DNA from: Campylobacterota bacterium
Lineage (GTDB): Bacteria; Campylobacterota; Campylobacteria; Campylobacterales; QNZT01
DNA length: 34,680 nucleotides
NCBI GenBank assembly: GCA_022600175.1
Contig: JAHZKW010000025.1
Span: 1-34,680, forward strand
Direction: 5' to 3'
The translations under genes and the position numbers were made by a program. The notes below the pieces were generated by a model. That model did no database searches. It saw only the letters and a program-made list of their open reading frames with translations, and was not told the DNA's origin. Shown piece by piece: positions 1-8,127 of this stretch (the first letter of the stretch is position 1; each line of letters begins with the position of its first letter).

Positions 1-330
1 ATCTATTTTATATCCTATAAGATTTAGTGTACCCACTTGGTTCAGACACTCAATACTATGACACTTCTTACAGATAAAGTGTGCATGTTTAGTTTTGCTA
101 AGTTCATAATAGCGCTTTTTACCATCTGACTCAAAACCATTAATGATTCCTGCCTCTTCAAATGTTGTCATGTTGCGATAAAAAGTGGTTTTATCCATCT
201 TTAGATCTACTTTTACTTCATCATAACAGAGTGGTTTATCACTCTTTAGAAATAGCTCTAAGAGTGAGGTTCTAGGGGCTGTCATTTTCAAATTGTGTTC
301 GTTTATAATCTCTTTTGCATTCATCATCAT
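1..330 (-). CDS. Fur-family metal-responsive regulator (partial; C-terminus beyond window start)
   Basis: Not in the ORF track because it runs off the window. Reverse strand from ATG at 330 reads MMMNAKEIINEHNLKMTAPRTSLLELFLKSDKPLCYDEVKVDLKMDKTTFYRNMTTFEEAGIINGFESDGKKRYYELSKTKHAHFICKKCHSIECLNQ..., with Fur winged-helix architecture, HxHFxCxxC and a further Cys. Confidence 0.85.
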   Translation of the reverse strand, partial: MMMNAKEIINEHNLKMTAPRTSLLELFLKSDKPLCYDEVKVDLKMDKTTFYRNMTTFEEAGIINGFESDGKKRYYELSKTKHAHFICKKCHSIECLNQVGTLNLIGYKID

Positions 331-352
331 ATTATAGCAAAAAATTTAGAAA

Positions 353-381
353 GTTTAAATGCAACTAAGTATCATTTAAAC
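353..381. promoter_or_regulatory. Perfect 9-bp inverted repeat (GTTTAAATG-N11-CATTTAAAC), candidate Fur/Zur-family operator in divergent promoter
   Basis: Direct reading: gtttaaatg caactaagtat catttaaac, between the Fur-family gene and the lipoprotein gene. Confidence 0.55.
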
Positions 382-421
382 TAAGATGGTTTATAATTCA
401 CAAAAATTTAAGGAGTAGAAT

Positions 422-1354
422 ATGCCATATAAATTATCGATGTTAATTTCAGTATTGGTGACAACAATGACATTTAGTGGATGTGGAGGAGATAGTGGGA
501 GTGATAATAATGTTACTAGTAGTAGTGTAGACCTTCCAGATGGAAAGACGTTGATTTTTTATGACGCAAAAAGTTCTAAACAGTATAGTTATGATACGGA
601 AACAGAGCGTTATACACAGATGAATGTTGCAGAGAAAAACTACGACATGGAGGGGAAAAGTGGAAATATTTTCACTTGGTTTGATCCTACAAATGGTACA
701 GCCATAGATCAAAAAATCATCATGTTTAAAGATACCTATGACTATAGTGTAGATGGTAATGTCACATATGATGACTTTCACTATTTAGGTCATTTCCATA
801 CAGAAGATGATGCACAGGTTTTTGCTGCACATAGTGCAAGTGAATTTGATCCAGATAATAATGCAAGTGTTAAAAAATTAGCAGCTTTAAAGAGACTTAG
901 TAGTGCACTCAATGAGAGAGAGTTGCAAAAAGAGAAGATTTTAGAAGTATTACCTGCTGACAAAGTACTCTGTAACTACTATCAAATTGAGCATACTGAA
1001 GTTGAAGAAGAGGAAGAAGCATTACCTTATATTGCATTGACAACCAATGGTCAGATCTATATCTATAGTGAAAATAATGAAACACTTTCTCAGATACAAG
1101 CACCGATTCAATTAGAGGGTGTGACTGAGTGTAAAGAAGATGAGAGTGCAATAGCCCATTATAGTGAAGAGGGTGTGTTAGTTTTTAGTGCGCAGACACA
1201 AAAACTCTATCTTGTGGATAGTCATGGCGATGATTTCCATCAACATTCAACCTTTACGATATCAAGGTTTCTTCCTGAAGATTTTACACCGACACAAATG
1301 GCAGGGATAGGTGAAGGAGAACATGATCACGATGAAGATGGTTATGAAGAGTAG
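422..1354 (+). CDS. Putative lipoprotein, acidic/His-rich C-terminus
   Basis: Signal peptide plus lipobox (TMTFSGC), RBS-like aaggag upstream, C-terminal GEGEHDHDEDGYEE; stop overlaps the start of the TonB receptor gene. Confidence 0.75.
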   Translation: MPYKLSMLISVLVTTMTFSGCGGDSGSDNNVTSSSVDLPDGKTLIFYDAKSSKQYSYDTETERYTQMNVAEKNYDMEGKSGNIFTWFDPTNGTAIDQKIIMFKDTYDYSVDGNVTYDDFHYLGHFHTEDDAQVFAAHSASEFDPDNNASVKKLAALKRLSSALNERELQKEKILEVLPADKVLCNYYQIEHTEVEEEEEALPYIALTTNGQIYIYSENNETLSQIQAPIQLEGVTECKEDESAIAHYSEEGVLVFSAQTQKLYLVDSHGDDFHQHSTFTISRFLPEDFTPTQMAGIGEGEHDHDEDGYEE

Positions 1355-3422
1355 TGCCTTTGGTATTTCTCTATTTTTGATGGTACCAGCACTCTATGCT
1401 GATACCCTCTCTCTTGAAACAATTACCGTAGAGGGAGTAGAAGTTGATGATAACGCCTTAGATTATACGATCTCAAAAAAGAGTGAAGTGCTTAGTAAAA
1501 CTGCTAAAGGCGAAACTTTAGGGGATTATCTAGAGGCAATTCCAGGGATTGAAAATGCGAGCTATGGTCCTGCTGTCGGTCGTCCTGTAGTACATGGTAT
1601 GGAGGGGTATCGTGTCGGTATTTTGCAAGGAGATATGGTACTTAATGACCTCTCTGCAATGAGTCAAGATCATGCTGTAGGTCTCACTCCTAAAGCATCA
1701 AAACGATTAGAGTTGATTAAAGGTCCCTCAACATTACTTTATGGCACTTACAGTGGAGGGGTTATACGTGCACTAGGTGAAGAGCATGAAGAGACACTTT
1801 TAACAGGCACTCATGGTGAGATATATATAGGAAGTGGTACGACGGGTACCGCTACTAACTATGGTGCTAAAGTTGAAGTAGGTGATCATAATCTCTCGGC
1901 ATTTATACACCATTTTCATACAGAGAGTGATGATTATGAAAGTGCTGGAGCGCGAATAAAATATAGTGATACTAAGACAGATTCGACACATGTTGTTTTA
2001 GGTTATCAAGCCTCTTCAAACCAACTTATCAAACTCTACGTCGATAATCTTGAAAAATCGTATGCAATCCCAAATTTAACTCCTGAAGAGACACGTATTG
2101 AGATGGAACAAAGACGTTATGGTGGGGTACTTCATACCCAGTCACTTTTTGATATTTTGTATGGTATACGTACTGAATTACAGTATAGTGATTATCGCCA
2201 TTATGAGACTGAAGGTGGACGTTATGATGGGCTTTTTGATCAGGAACAAAGCAGTCTCTCTACCTTATTTCACTTTGATATTGGATCATGGGAAGGCGAG
2301 AGTCGTATAAGCTTTGAACATAATAAACTTCGTGTTTGTCATGAACATGGAGAGTGTAAAGAGTTCTCTACACCTGTGCGTACTTCGGCTGAAGATGGTG
2401 CTTCTTTATTATCTTATTATGAAGATAGGGGTATCCCTTATGCACATGGACATCCTATGCCTGATACCTCGTATAATCTTTTTTCTACGGGTATGACTCT
2501 AAAAAAAGTCTTGGAGATTGATGAACTCAGTGTAGCTACTAATATTCAGTATCGAAAACTGAAAGCTAATCCTGATAATATGCAGGAGACTTGGTTGATG
2601 CCAGCTTCCATCGATCCAGACTATTATGATGAAGATGAGAAGTTTGCAGCGAGTCTATCTGTGGGATGGTGGAGAGTCTGGAGTGATACTTTAAATTCTC
2701 AACTCTCTCTCTCCTATCTTGAGCGTCTTGCTTCTAGTCAAGAGCTGTTTTGGAATGGTTTTCATCATGCTACAGAGAGTTATATCATAGGAGATCGTGA
2801 TTTAGATAAAGAGCGATCACTCAATATTGATCTAGATGTGCAATATACTTTAAATGGCTTTGAAACGATAGCAGGTCTATATTATTACCATTTTGATAAC
2901 TACATCTACCAAGCACCACTTGCTGATGCTCAAGGTAATGTAACCCTTGATCCTTTTCATCTAAGCCCAGTATGGCAGATGAGAGAGGTGGGTGCAAAAG
3001 TGTATGGTGCAACATTGGAGGAGAGTTATACACATCTATTTTTTGATCATAAATTACGGTATGGTGTAGCCTTTGAACTACTGCGTGGAGAGCTTGAAGG
3101 AGGAGGTAATATACCTCGTATGGCACCTTTTAACACAACACTTTCAGTTAATGATAGTTATAAAGATTTTAAGGCGAGTCTTCGTTACAAAATCGTAGAT
3201 GAGAGTCGCTACGAAGCAGACAATGAGACGAGAACAAAAGGGTATGATTGGTTAAGTGCTTCTCTTTCTTGGGAGAAAAAACTCTCTTCAGGTACACTAG
3301 AGTTGTGGCTCAAAGGAGAGAACCTTACCGATAGTATAGCAAGAAATCACCTCTCTTTTCTTAAAGCAAGTGCACCACTTACTGGACGTCAAGTCAGTGT
3401 AGGTGGTAGTTTTAAGTTTTAA
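1344..3422 (+). CDS. TonB-dependent outer-membrane receptor, possibly zinc/metal (ZnuD-like)
   Basis: ORF 1311..3422; best start is ATG 1344 (MKSSAFGISLFLMVPALYADTLSLETITVEGVEVDD). Plug domain (GIENASYGPAVGRPVVHGMEGYRVGILQGD, LELIKGPSTLLYG), C-terminal beta-strand ending in F, and His-rich segments CHEHGEC and YAHGHPMP. Confidence 0.85.
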   Translation: MKSSAFGISLFLMVPALYADTLSLETITVEGVEVDDNALDYTISKKSEVLSKTAKGETLGDYLEAIPGIENASYGPAVGRPVVHGMEGYRVGILQGDMVLNDLSAMSQDHAVGLTPKASKRLELIKGPSTLLYGTYSGGVIRALGEEHEETLLTGTHGEIYIGSGTTGTATNYGAKVEVGDHNLSAFIHHFHTESDDYESAGARIKYSDTKTDSTHVVLGYQASSNQLIKLYVDNLEKSYAIPNLTPEETRIEMEQRRYGGVLHTQSLFDILYGIRTELQYSDYRHYETEGGRYDGLFDQEQSSLSTLFHFDIGSWEGESRISFEHNKLRVCHEHGECKEFSTPVRTSAEDGASLLSYYEDRGIPYAHGHPMPDTSYNLFSTGMTLKKVLEIDELSVATNIQYRKLKANPDNMQETWLMPASIDPDYYDEDEKFAASLSVGWWRVWSDTLNSQLSLSYLERLASSQELFWNGFHHATESYIIGDRDLDKERSLNIDLDVQYTLNGFETIAGLYYYHFDNYIYQAPLADAQGNVTLDPFHLSPVWQMREVGAKVYGATLEESYTHLFFDHKLRYGVAFELLRGELEGGGNIPRMAPFNTTLSVNDSYKDFKASLRYKIVDESRYEADNETRTKGYDWLSASLSWEKKLSSGTLELWLKGENLTDSIARNHLSFLKASAPLTGRQVSVGGSFKF

Positions 3423-3614
3423 GTATATTTTTTAGATTATGTGTATCTCTCTTTTTATGTAAAATATTTCACTAGAGAGATGCATGTGCAATAGATTATC
3501 TTTTTATGGAAATTTTGATCTTTTTGCATTTTACCTGATCTACTACGATACTACTTCTTAAATATTGTAATAAAAGTAGGACAACTTTCTCTCTTTAAAA
3601 AAATAAAAAGTTCT

Positions 3615-3668
3615 TTGCTGTTTTAAAATGGATAATATTTGAGTATCGCTGTATTGTGATTTCTTCAT
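3615..3668 (-). pseudogene. IS3-family transposase OrfA N-terminal remnant
   Basis: Reverse strand has an RBS (AAGGAG) and ATG giving MKKSQYSDTQILSILKQQ, matching the characteristic OrfA N-terminus (MKKS[KR]YSDxQIxxILKQ). Homology then stops abruptly. Confidence 0.55.
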
Positions 3669-3739
3669 AGAAAAGCTCCTTATTGTATTTTACTGGAATT
3701 TTCTACTTTTGAAAAGATTGCTTTTTCGGGAGGATTACC

Positions 3740-3904
3740 CACCGATTACAAGTTGCCAAAAGATTGCTGCAAGATAGTTATTTAAATGTCAATGAAATAT
3801 CCCAGCAGATAGGATATAAATATACCCAAAACTTTTCAAATGCTTTTTATAAAAGGTTTGGAGTACGACCTAAAGAGTTAATGAAAAGTAGAAATAATTA
3901 TTAA
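3740..3904 (+). pseudogene. AraC-family regulator C-terminal HTH remnant
   Basis: Frame reads HRLQVAKRLLQDSYLNVNEISQQIGYKYTQNFSNAFYKRFGVRPKELMKSRNNY*, the second AraC HTH; no N-terminal part is present upstream. Confidence 0.8.
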
Positions 3905-4062
3905 TTTAAGTATATTTATCTATATATTAGACTCTACAAGACCATGCCCTTGAAATACTAGAGTTACAGGGTATAAAAGATGATGCATACAACTTTTGAA
4001 TCAAAAAGGGTAGGTAAGTTGATAAAAAACTTAAATAAATTATTAAGCTAAGTGACCCAAAA

Positions 4063-4980
4063 TTAGTAATAATACTTTCTACTTTTTAGAAGATCAATCG
4101 GTCTTAATCCATGTTTCTTGGTAAATGCTTTTGAAAAACTAGATAGAGATTTATATCCTATAAGTGTGGCAATTTCTCCTATGCTCATATCACTACTTTT
4201 TAGAAGTTCTACTGCATATTCTAATTTATGATGCAAAAGGATATTATAAGGGGTATCGTTAAAAACTTTTTTAAACCCACATTTTAATTTAAACTCGTTT
4301 AGACTTACTTGTCGAGAGAGTTCTAGGATACTTGGAGGGTTTTGCATATTTTTGATAAGTATCTCTTTTGCTTTTTTAATCGCTTCTATATCATAGTCGT
4401 CTAGTTTAAGTTTATTGGTTTTATTTGGTTCTATATCTATAAGACTTTGAATCTCTAATGAGATAATTTCCAGTATTTTTGACTGAGCATAAAGTTCATC
4501 TAGTTGATTATTAAAAGGATTATGGTATATATTGTTTAGTATAAGTTGTATCTGAGGATTGATATCTTTTTTTGTTAATAATTCTGTCGGTTTGTTTGTC
4601 TCAAGATGTTCTATAATATTTTCTTTGCTCTTTCCTTCTGGTAGATTTTTAAGTAAAAAATCTTTTTCTAAAGAAATACTCGAATCTTTAATTTCCCCTT
4701 TTGTAAGAAGAGAATCAGTTTTATCATAATTTAAAGTATATATACAAAGTTGATTTTTATGAGATAAGTTTTGGCAAATTGGTTTTATATTATTTTGCTT
4801 GTAATAAAAGGCTAATCCACTAATTGGTATCTGAGCTGTGTATCTAATATCTTCTTGTAAAGATAGTTGATTTTTTATAAAAAAGATATCATTATTGATG
4901 TTTCTTTCAAATGAATTGTTCACAATATAATCTGCATTATAATATGGTTGAAATTGCTCGAGTATACTTATATCTGACAA
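4063..4980 (-). CDS. AraC-family transcriptional regulator (PchR/YbtA-like)
   Basis: C-terminal AraC HTH (LNEFKLKCGFKKVFNDTPYNILLHHKLEYAVELL...IGEIATLIGYKSLSSFSKAFTKKHGLRPIDLLKSRKYYY); divergent from a TonB receptor. Confidence 0.88.
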   Translation of the reverse strand: MSDISILEQFQPYYNADYIVNNSFERNINNDIFFIKNQLSLQEDIRYTAQIPISGLAFYYKQNNIKPICQNLSHKNQLCIYTLNYDKTDSLLTKGEIKDSSISLEKDFLLKNLPEGKSKENIIEHLETNKPTELLTKKDINPQIQLILNNIYHNPFNNQLDELYAQSKILEIISLEIQSLIDIEPNKTNKLKLDDYDIEAIKKAKEILIKNMQNPPSILELSRQVSLNEFKLKCGFKKVFNDTPYNILLHHKLEYAVELLKSSDMSIGEIATLIGYKSLSSFSKAFTKKHGLRPIDLLKSRKYYY

Positions 4981-5027
4981 AAAAGCTCCTTATAGGTCTA
5001 CAAAAACTCCACAGACAACAAATTAGA

Positions 5028-5059
5028 TATTGATTTCAATAATCGTTACTAGTATACTA
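5028..5059. promoter_or_regulatory. Shared AraC/TonB-receptor promoter element, Fur-box-like
   Basis: TATTGATTTCAATAATCGTTACTAGTATACTA, almost identical to 13318..13349 in the second cassette. Confidence 0.6.
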
Positions 5060-5095
5060 GGGTAAAATAAAGTATAACTTAAAAAAAGGCAACAT

Positions 5096-7156
5096 ATGAA
5101 CAAACAAAAAACGTTAAGTTACTCTATTGCTACATCTTTACTTTTTGGTAATCTTCTCTATGCACAAGAGTCTCAAAGTTTAGATATTGTAACAGTAACC
5201 GCAAATAAAATGGAGGAAAATATCAAAGATATTCCTCAAAGTATTACAGTAATGACTGATGTAGAGATTGAAGAAAGAGGGATAAAAAATATTAGTGATT
5301 TAATTGAATATATACCAAATCTTAACTCCTCTGGCACAATAAATTTTAGAGGTCTAAATTACTCTCCATTTACTAATACTAGTCCGATGACAATTTATGT
5401 TGATGGTGTTCCTTATACTCACATGTGGGGCTTTGATAAAACTATATCAAATATATTAAGAGTAGAAGTTTTAAGAGGTCCACAAGGATCAATCTATGGA
5501 AAAGATTCTATGGGTGGGGTTATCAATATCGTTACAAAAGACCCTTCAAATACTCTAGAGGGAAGTATATCAGCAGAATATGGTTCACACAATACTAAAG
5601 AGACAGCTTTTGATATAAGTTCTCCATTAATTGATAATAAACTTTTTGTAGGAATTAATGGTTTTTATTCTCAAAGTGATGGTGATGTTACAAATCATTA
5701 TGTGGGGAGTAGAGGAGACAAAGCCAATGAAAAAGATCGATATCTTGGTAATGTTAAATTGTTATATAAACCAACAGATAATTTAAGTGTAAAGTTTCAA
5801 GTCTCTAAAGAGAATCATACAAGACATGGTCTTGAAGGTGTAGCAGTGCCTAGAGATACAGATATTAATATCTATGAAAGAGATGATTTTAAAGATGTAA
5901 CTTATGATCAAGAAAGCTATAGAAAAGACAAGTCTAACACTCAGTCACTTCATGCAGATTATGATTTTGATGGTATGACACTTTCTTCTTTAACAACACA
6001 TAAAGTATCAGGCATTGATGCACATTTAGATGCCGATAAATCCTATGGAACTCCAAGGGATGGAGCGTATTATTACATGGAGTTTGATACAAAGAATTTG
6101 ACACAAGAATTTAGACTTTCCAGTGATAGTAAAAGATTAAGGTGGGTTACGGGTGTCTATTTTGAAAAAGAAGAAAATGACATTGTAGTTCATTCTGTGT
6201 TTCCTATGGGAGGAAATGTATTTGTGTATGATGCATCTTCTGAAAATACAAGTAATATTATGGCTACTTTTGGGCAAGTTATTATTCCATTTTCAGAAGA
6301 TTATGAATTAACCTTAGGTGGGCGTTATCAAAGTATTAAAAAAAAGATAGATTTAGAACAGCGTTTTTATCCTCAAGGTAATTTGGGAGATCCTAATTTT
6401 ATCTTAGATGAAGACAAGACCATGAACGCTTTTTTACCAAAAGTTGCACTATCTTATAAGATAAATAATGACCTAAATTCTTACTTTAGTATTACTAAAG
6501 GATATCTTGCGGGTGGATATAACTATAATGCCAGCGATGGAAGAGCTGTCAATAGTTTTGATGCCCAAAAGTCTACGAACTATGAGCTAGGAATGAGAGG
6601 GGATTTATTGGATAATAGGTTATATCTTTCAGCAGCAATTTTCTATATGGATATAAAAGACTTGCAGGTTTTCTCTATGGATGAATCAGGTATTAGATCC
6701 GCATCAAATGCAGGAAAAGCTCATTCTCAAGGGATAGAGCTAGAGCTTGGATATACGATAAATGATAATTGGAGAATTGATAGTGCTTTAGGACTTGTAG
6801 AAGCAAAATATGATGATTACATCACTACAAACGGAATTGACCTTAAAGATGAGAAAATACAGAAGACTCCCTCACATACAGCAAATATAGGAGTGTCATA
6901 TTTTAATGATAATGGAGTTTACGGCAGATTTGATATCAAAAATCAAGGAAAGATATATTTTGATGAAACAAATAAGTATAAAGGAAACTCATATACTCTA
7001 GCCAATATCAAAGTTGGTTATCTATTTGATGACTGGGATATTTATGCTTATGCACATAATGTAACGGATGAAAGTTACATCACAGATGGAACTGTTAACT
7101 CTGTAACTTTCGGAGATGGAAGTTTTATAAGTGTCGGTGCAAAATATACCTTTTAA
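5096..7156 (+). CDS. TonB-dependent siderophore receptor (FyuA-like)
   Basis: Signal peptide, TonB box (LDIVTVTANK), plug (DIPQSITVMTDVEIEERG, RVEVLRGPQGSIYGKDSMGGVINIVTKDP), C-terminal SVGAKYTF. Confidence 0.92.
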   Translation: MNKQKTLSYSIATSLLFGNLLYAQESQSLDIVTVTANKMEENIKDIPQSITVMTDVEIEERGIKNISDLIEYIPNLNSSGTINFRGLNYSPFTNTSPMTIYVDGVPYTHMWGFDKTISNILRVEVLRGPQGSIYGKDSMGGVINIVTKDPSNTLEGSISAEYGSHNTKETAFDISSPLIDNKLFVGINGFYSQSDGDVTNHYVGSRGDKANEKDRYLGNVKLLYKPTDNLSVKFQVSKENHTRHGLEGVAVPRDTDINIYERDDFKDVTYDQESYRKDKSNTQSLHADYDFDGMTLSSLTTHKVSGIDAHLDADKSYGTPRDGAYYYMEFDTKNLTQEFRLSSDSKRLRWVTGVYFEKEENDIVVHSVFPMGGNVFVYDASSENTSNIMATFGQVIIPFSEDYELTLGGRYQSIKKKIDLEQRFYPQGNLGDPNFILDEDKTMNAFLPKVALSYKINNDLNSYFSITKGYLAGGYNYNASDGRAVNSFDAQKSTNYELGMRGDLLDNRLYLSAAIFYMDIKDLQVFSMDESGIRSASNAGKAHSQGIELELGYTINDNWRIDSALGLVEAKYDDYITTNGIDLKDEKIQKTPSHTANIGVSYFNDNGVYGRFDIKNQGKIYFDETNKYKGNSYTLANIKVGYLFDDWDIYAYAHNVTDESYITDGTVNSVTFGDGSFISVGAKYTF

Positions 7157-7245
7157 ACTAAAAAGAAACGAACTAAAATAATAGGGTTTTCCCTATAACT
7201 CCGCGGCTTTAATCGATCGCGTTACTTTTTCCCAAGGAGATATAA

Positions 7246-8127
7246 ATGACAAATAATTTGATAGTAAAAGGTTTAAAAAAAACTTACGCCAATGGCGTAC
7301 AAGCACTTGATGGTGTAAATTTAGAAGTTAGTTCTGGCTTGTATGGGCTATTAGGACCAAATGGTGCAGGTAAAAGCACCCTGATGAGAACCCTTGCCAC
7401 ACTGCAACAGCCAGACAGTGGCAGTATCACATTAGATGGTATTGATATACTGATCGATCCTGATAAACTACGCCAACAACTAGGCTATTTACCACAACAA
7501 ATAGGTGCGTACCCTGGGGTATCTGCTCAAAGCTTGATGGAACGCTTTGCTTGGCTTAAAGGGCGTACGGACAAAGTACAACGCCAGCACGAAATCAACC
7601 AACTGCTTGAACAAGTTAACCTGAGTGATGCCGCACATCGAGCCGTATCCGAGTATTCAGGTGGTATGTTACGCCGCTTTGGTATTGCGTTGTCTTTAAT
7701 CGGTTCTCCTCGTCTACTGATTGTCGATGAGCCAACCGCAGGACTAGACCCCTCAGAGCGTAACAAGTTTCATCGTGTACTTGCAGATGTAGCGACCGAA
7801 GCAGTTGTACTACTCTCAACCCATATTGTCGAGGATGTAGAAAACTTGTGTAGCGAGCTTTCTATCTTGACAGATGGACGCATCGTTGCTTCTGGTTCAC
7901 CCTCACAACTCATAGAACCCTTGCATGGGTGTTTGTGGTCTAGCGTGATTCCAAGAGATGAGGAACCACCTGTAGATGCATTACGCATTTTGGCACACCC
8001 AAATGGTCTGCGTGTTATAGTGCAAAGCAAAGAGAAGCCAAAGGGAGATTATGTAGTTCATCAACCTAGTCTTGAAGATGCTTACCATATAGCTCTCAAA
8101 ACATCTAGTAAGGAGAGTAACCTATGA
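7246..8127 (+). CDS. ABC transporter ATP-binding protein (CcmA/ABC-2 exporter type)
   Basis: Walker A GPNGAGKST, signature YSGGMLRR, Walker B LLIVDEP, H-loop STHIVEDVE; RBS aaggag upstream. Confidence 0.93.
   Translation: MTNNLIVKGLKKTYANGVQALDGVNLEVSSGLYGLLGPNGAGKSTLMRTLATLQQPDSGSITLDGIDILIDPDKLRQQLGYLPQQIGAYPGVSAQSLMERFAWLKGRTDKVQRQHEINQLLEQVNLSDAAHRAVSEYSGGMLRRFGIALSLIGSPRLLIVDEPTAGLDPSERNKFHRVLADVATEAVVLLSTHIVEDVENLCSELSILTDGRIVASGSPSQLIEPLHGCLWSSVIPRDEEPPVDALRILAHPNGLRVIVQSKEKPKGDYVVHQPSLEDAYHIALKTSSKESNL

Noticed and set aside
449-781. Minus-strand ORF 110 aa opposite the lipoprotein gene
   Set aside because: Low-complexity antisense translation of a well-supported gene; no RBS or domain.
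2098-2496. Plus-strand ORFs 70 aa and 60 aa inside the TonB receptor gene
   Set aside because: Alternate-frame readings of a strong CDS.
3928-3999. Short frame TLQDHALEILELQGIKDDAYNF* after the first AraC remnant
   Set aside because: Could be another remnant, but too short to assign to any family by eye.
7527-8030. Three overlapping antisense ORFs in the ABC ATPase gene
   Set aside because: Explained by higher GC of this block creating spurious long frames; no protein-family features.
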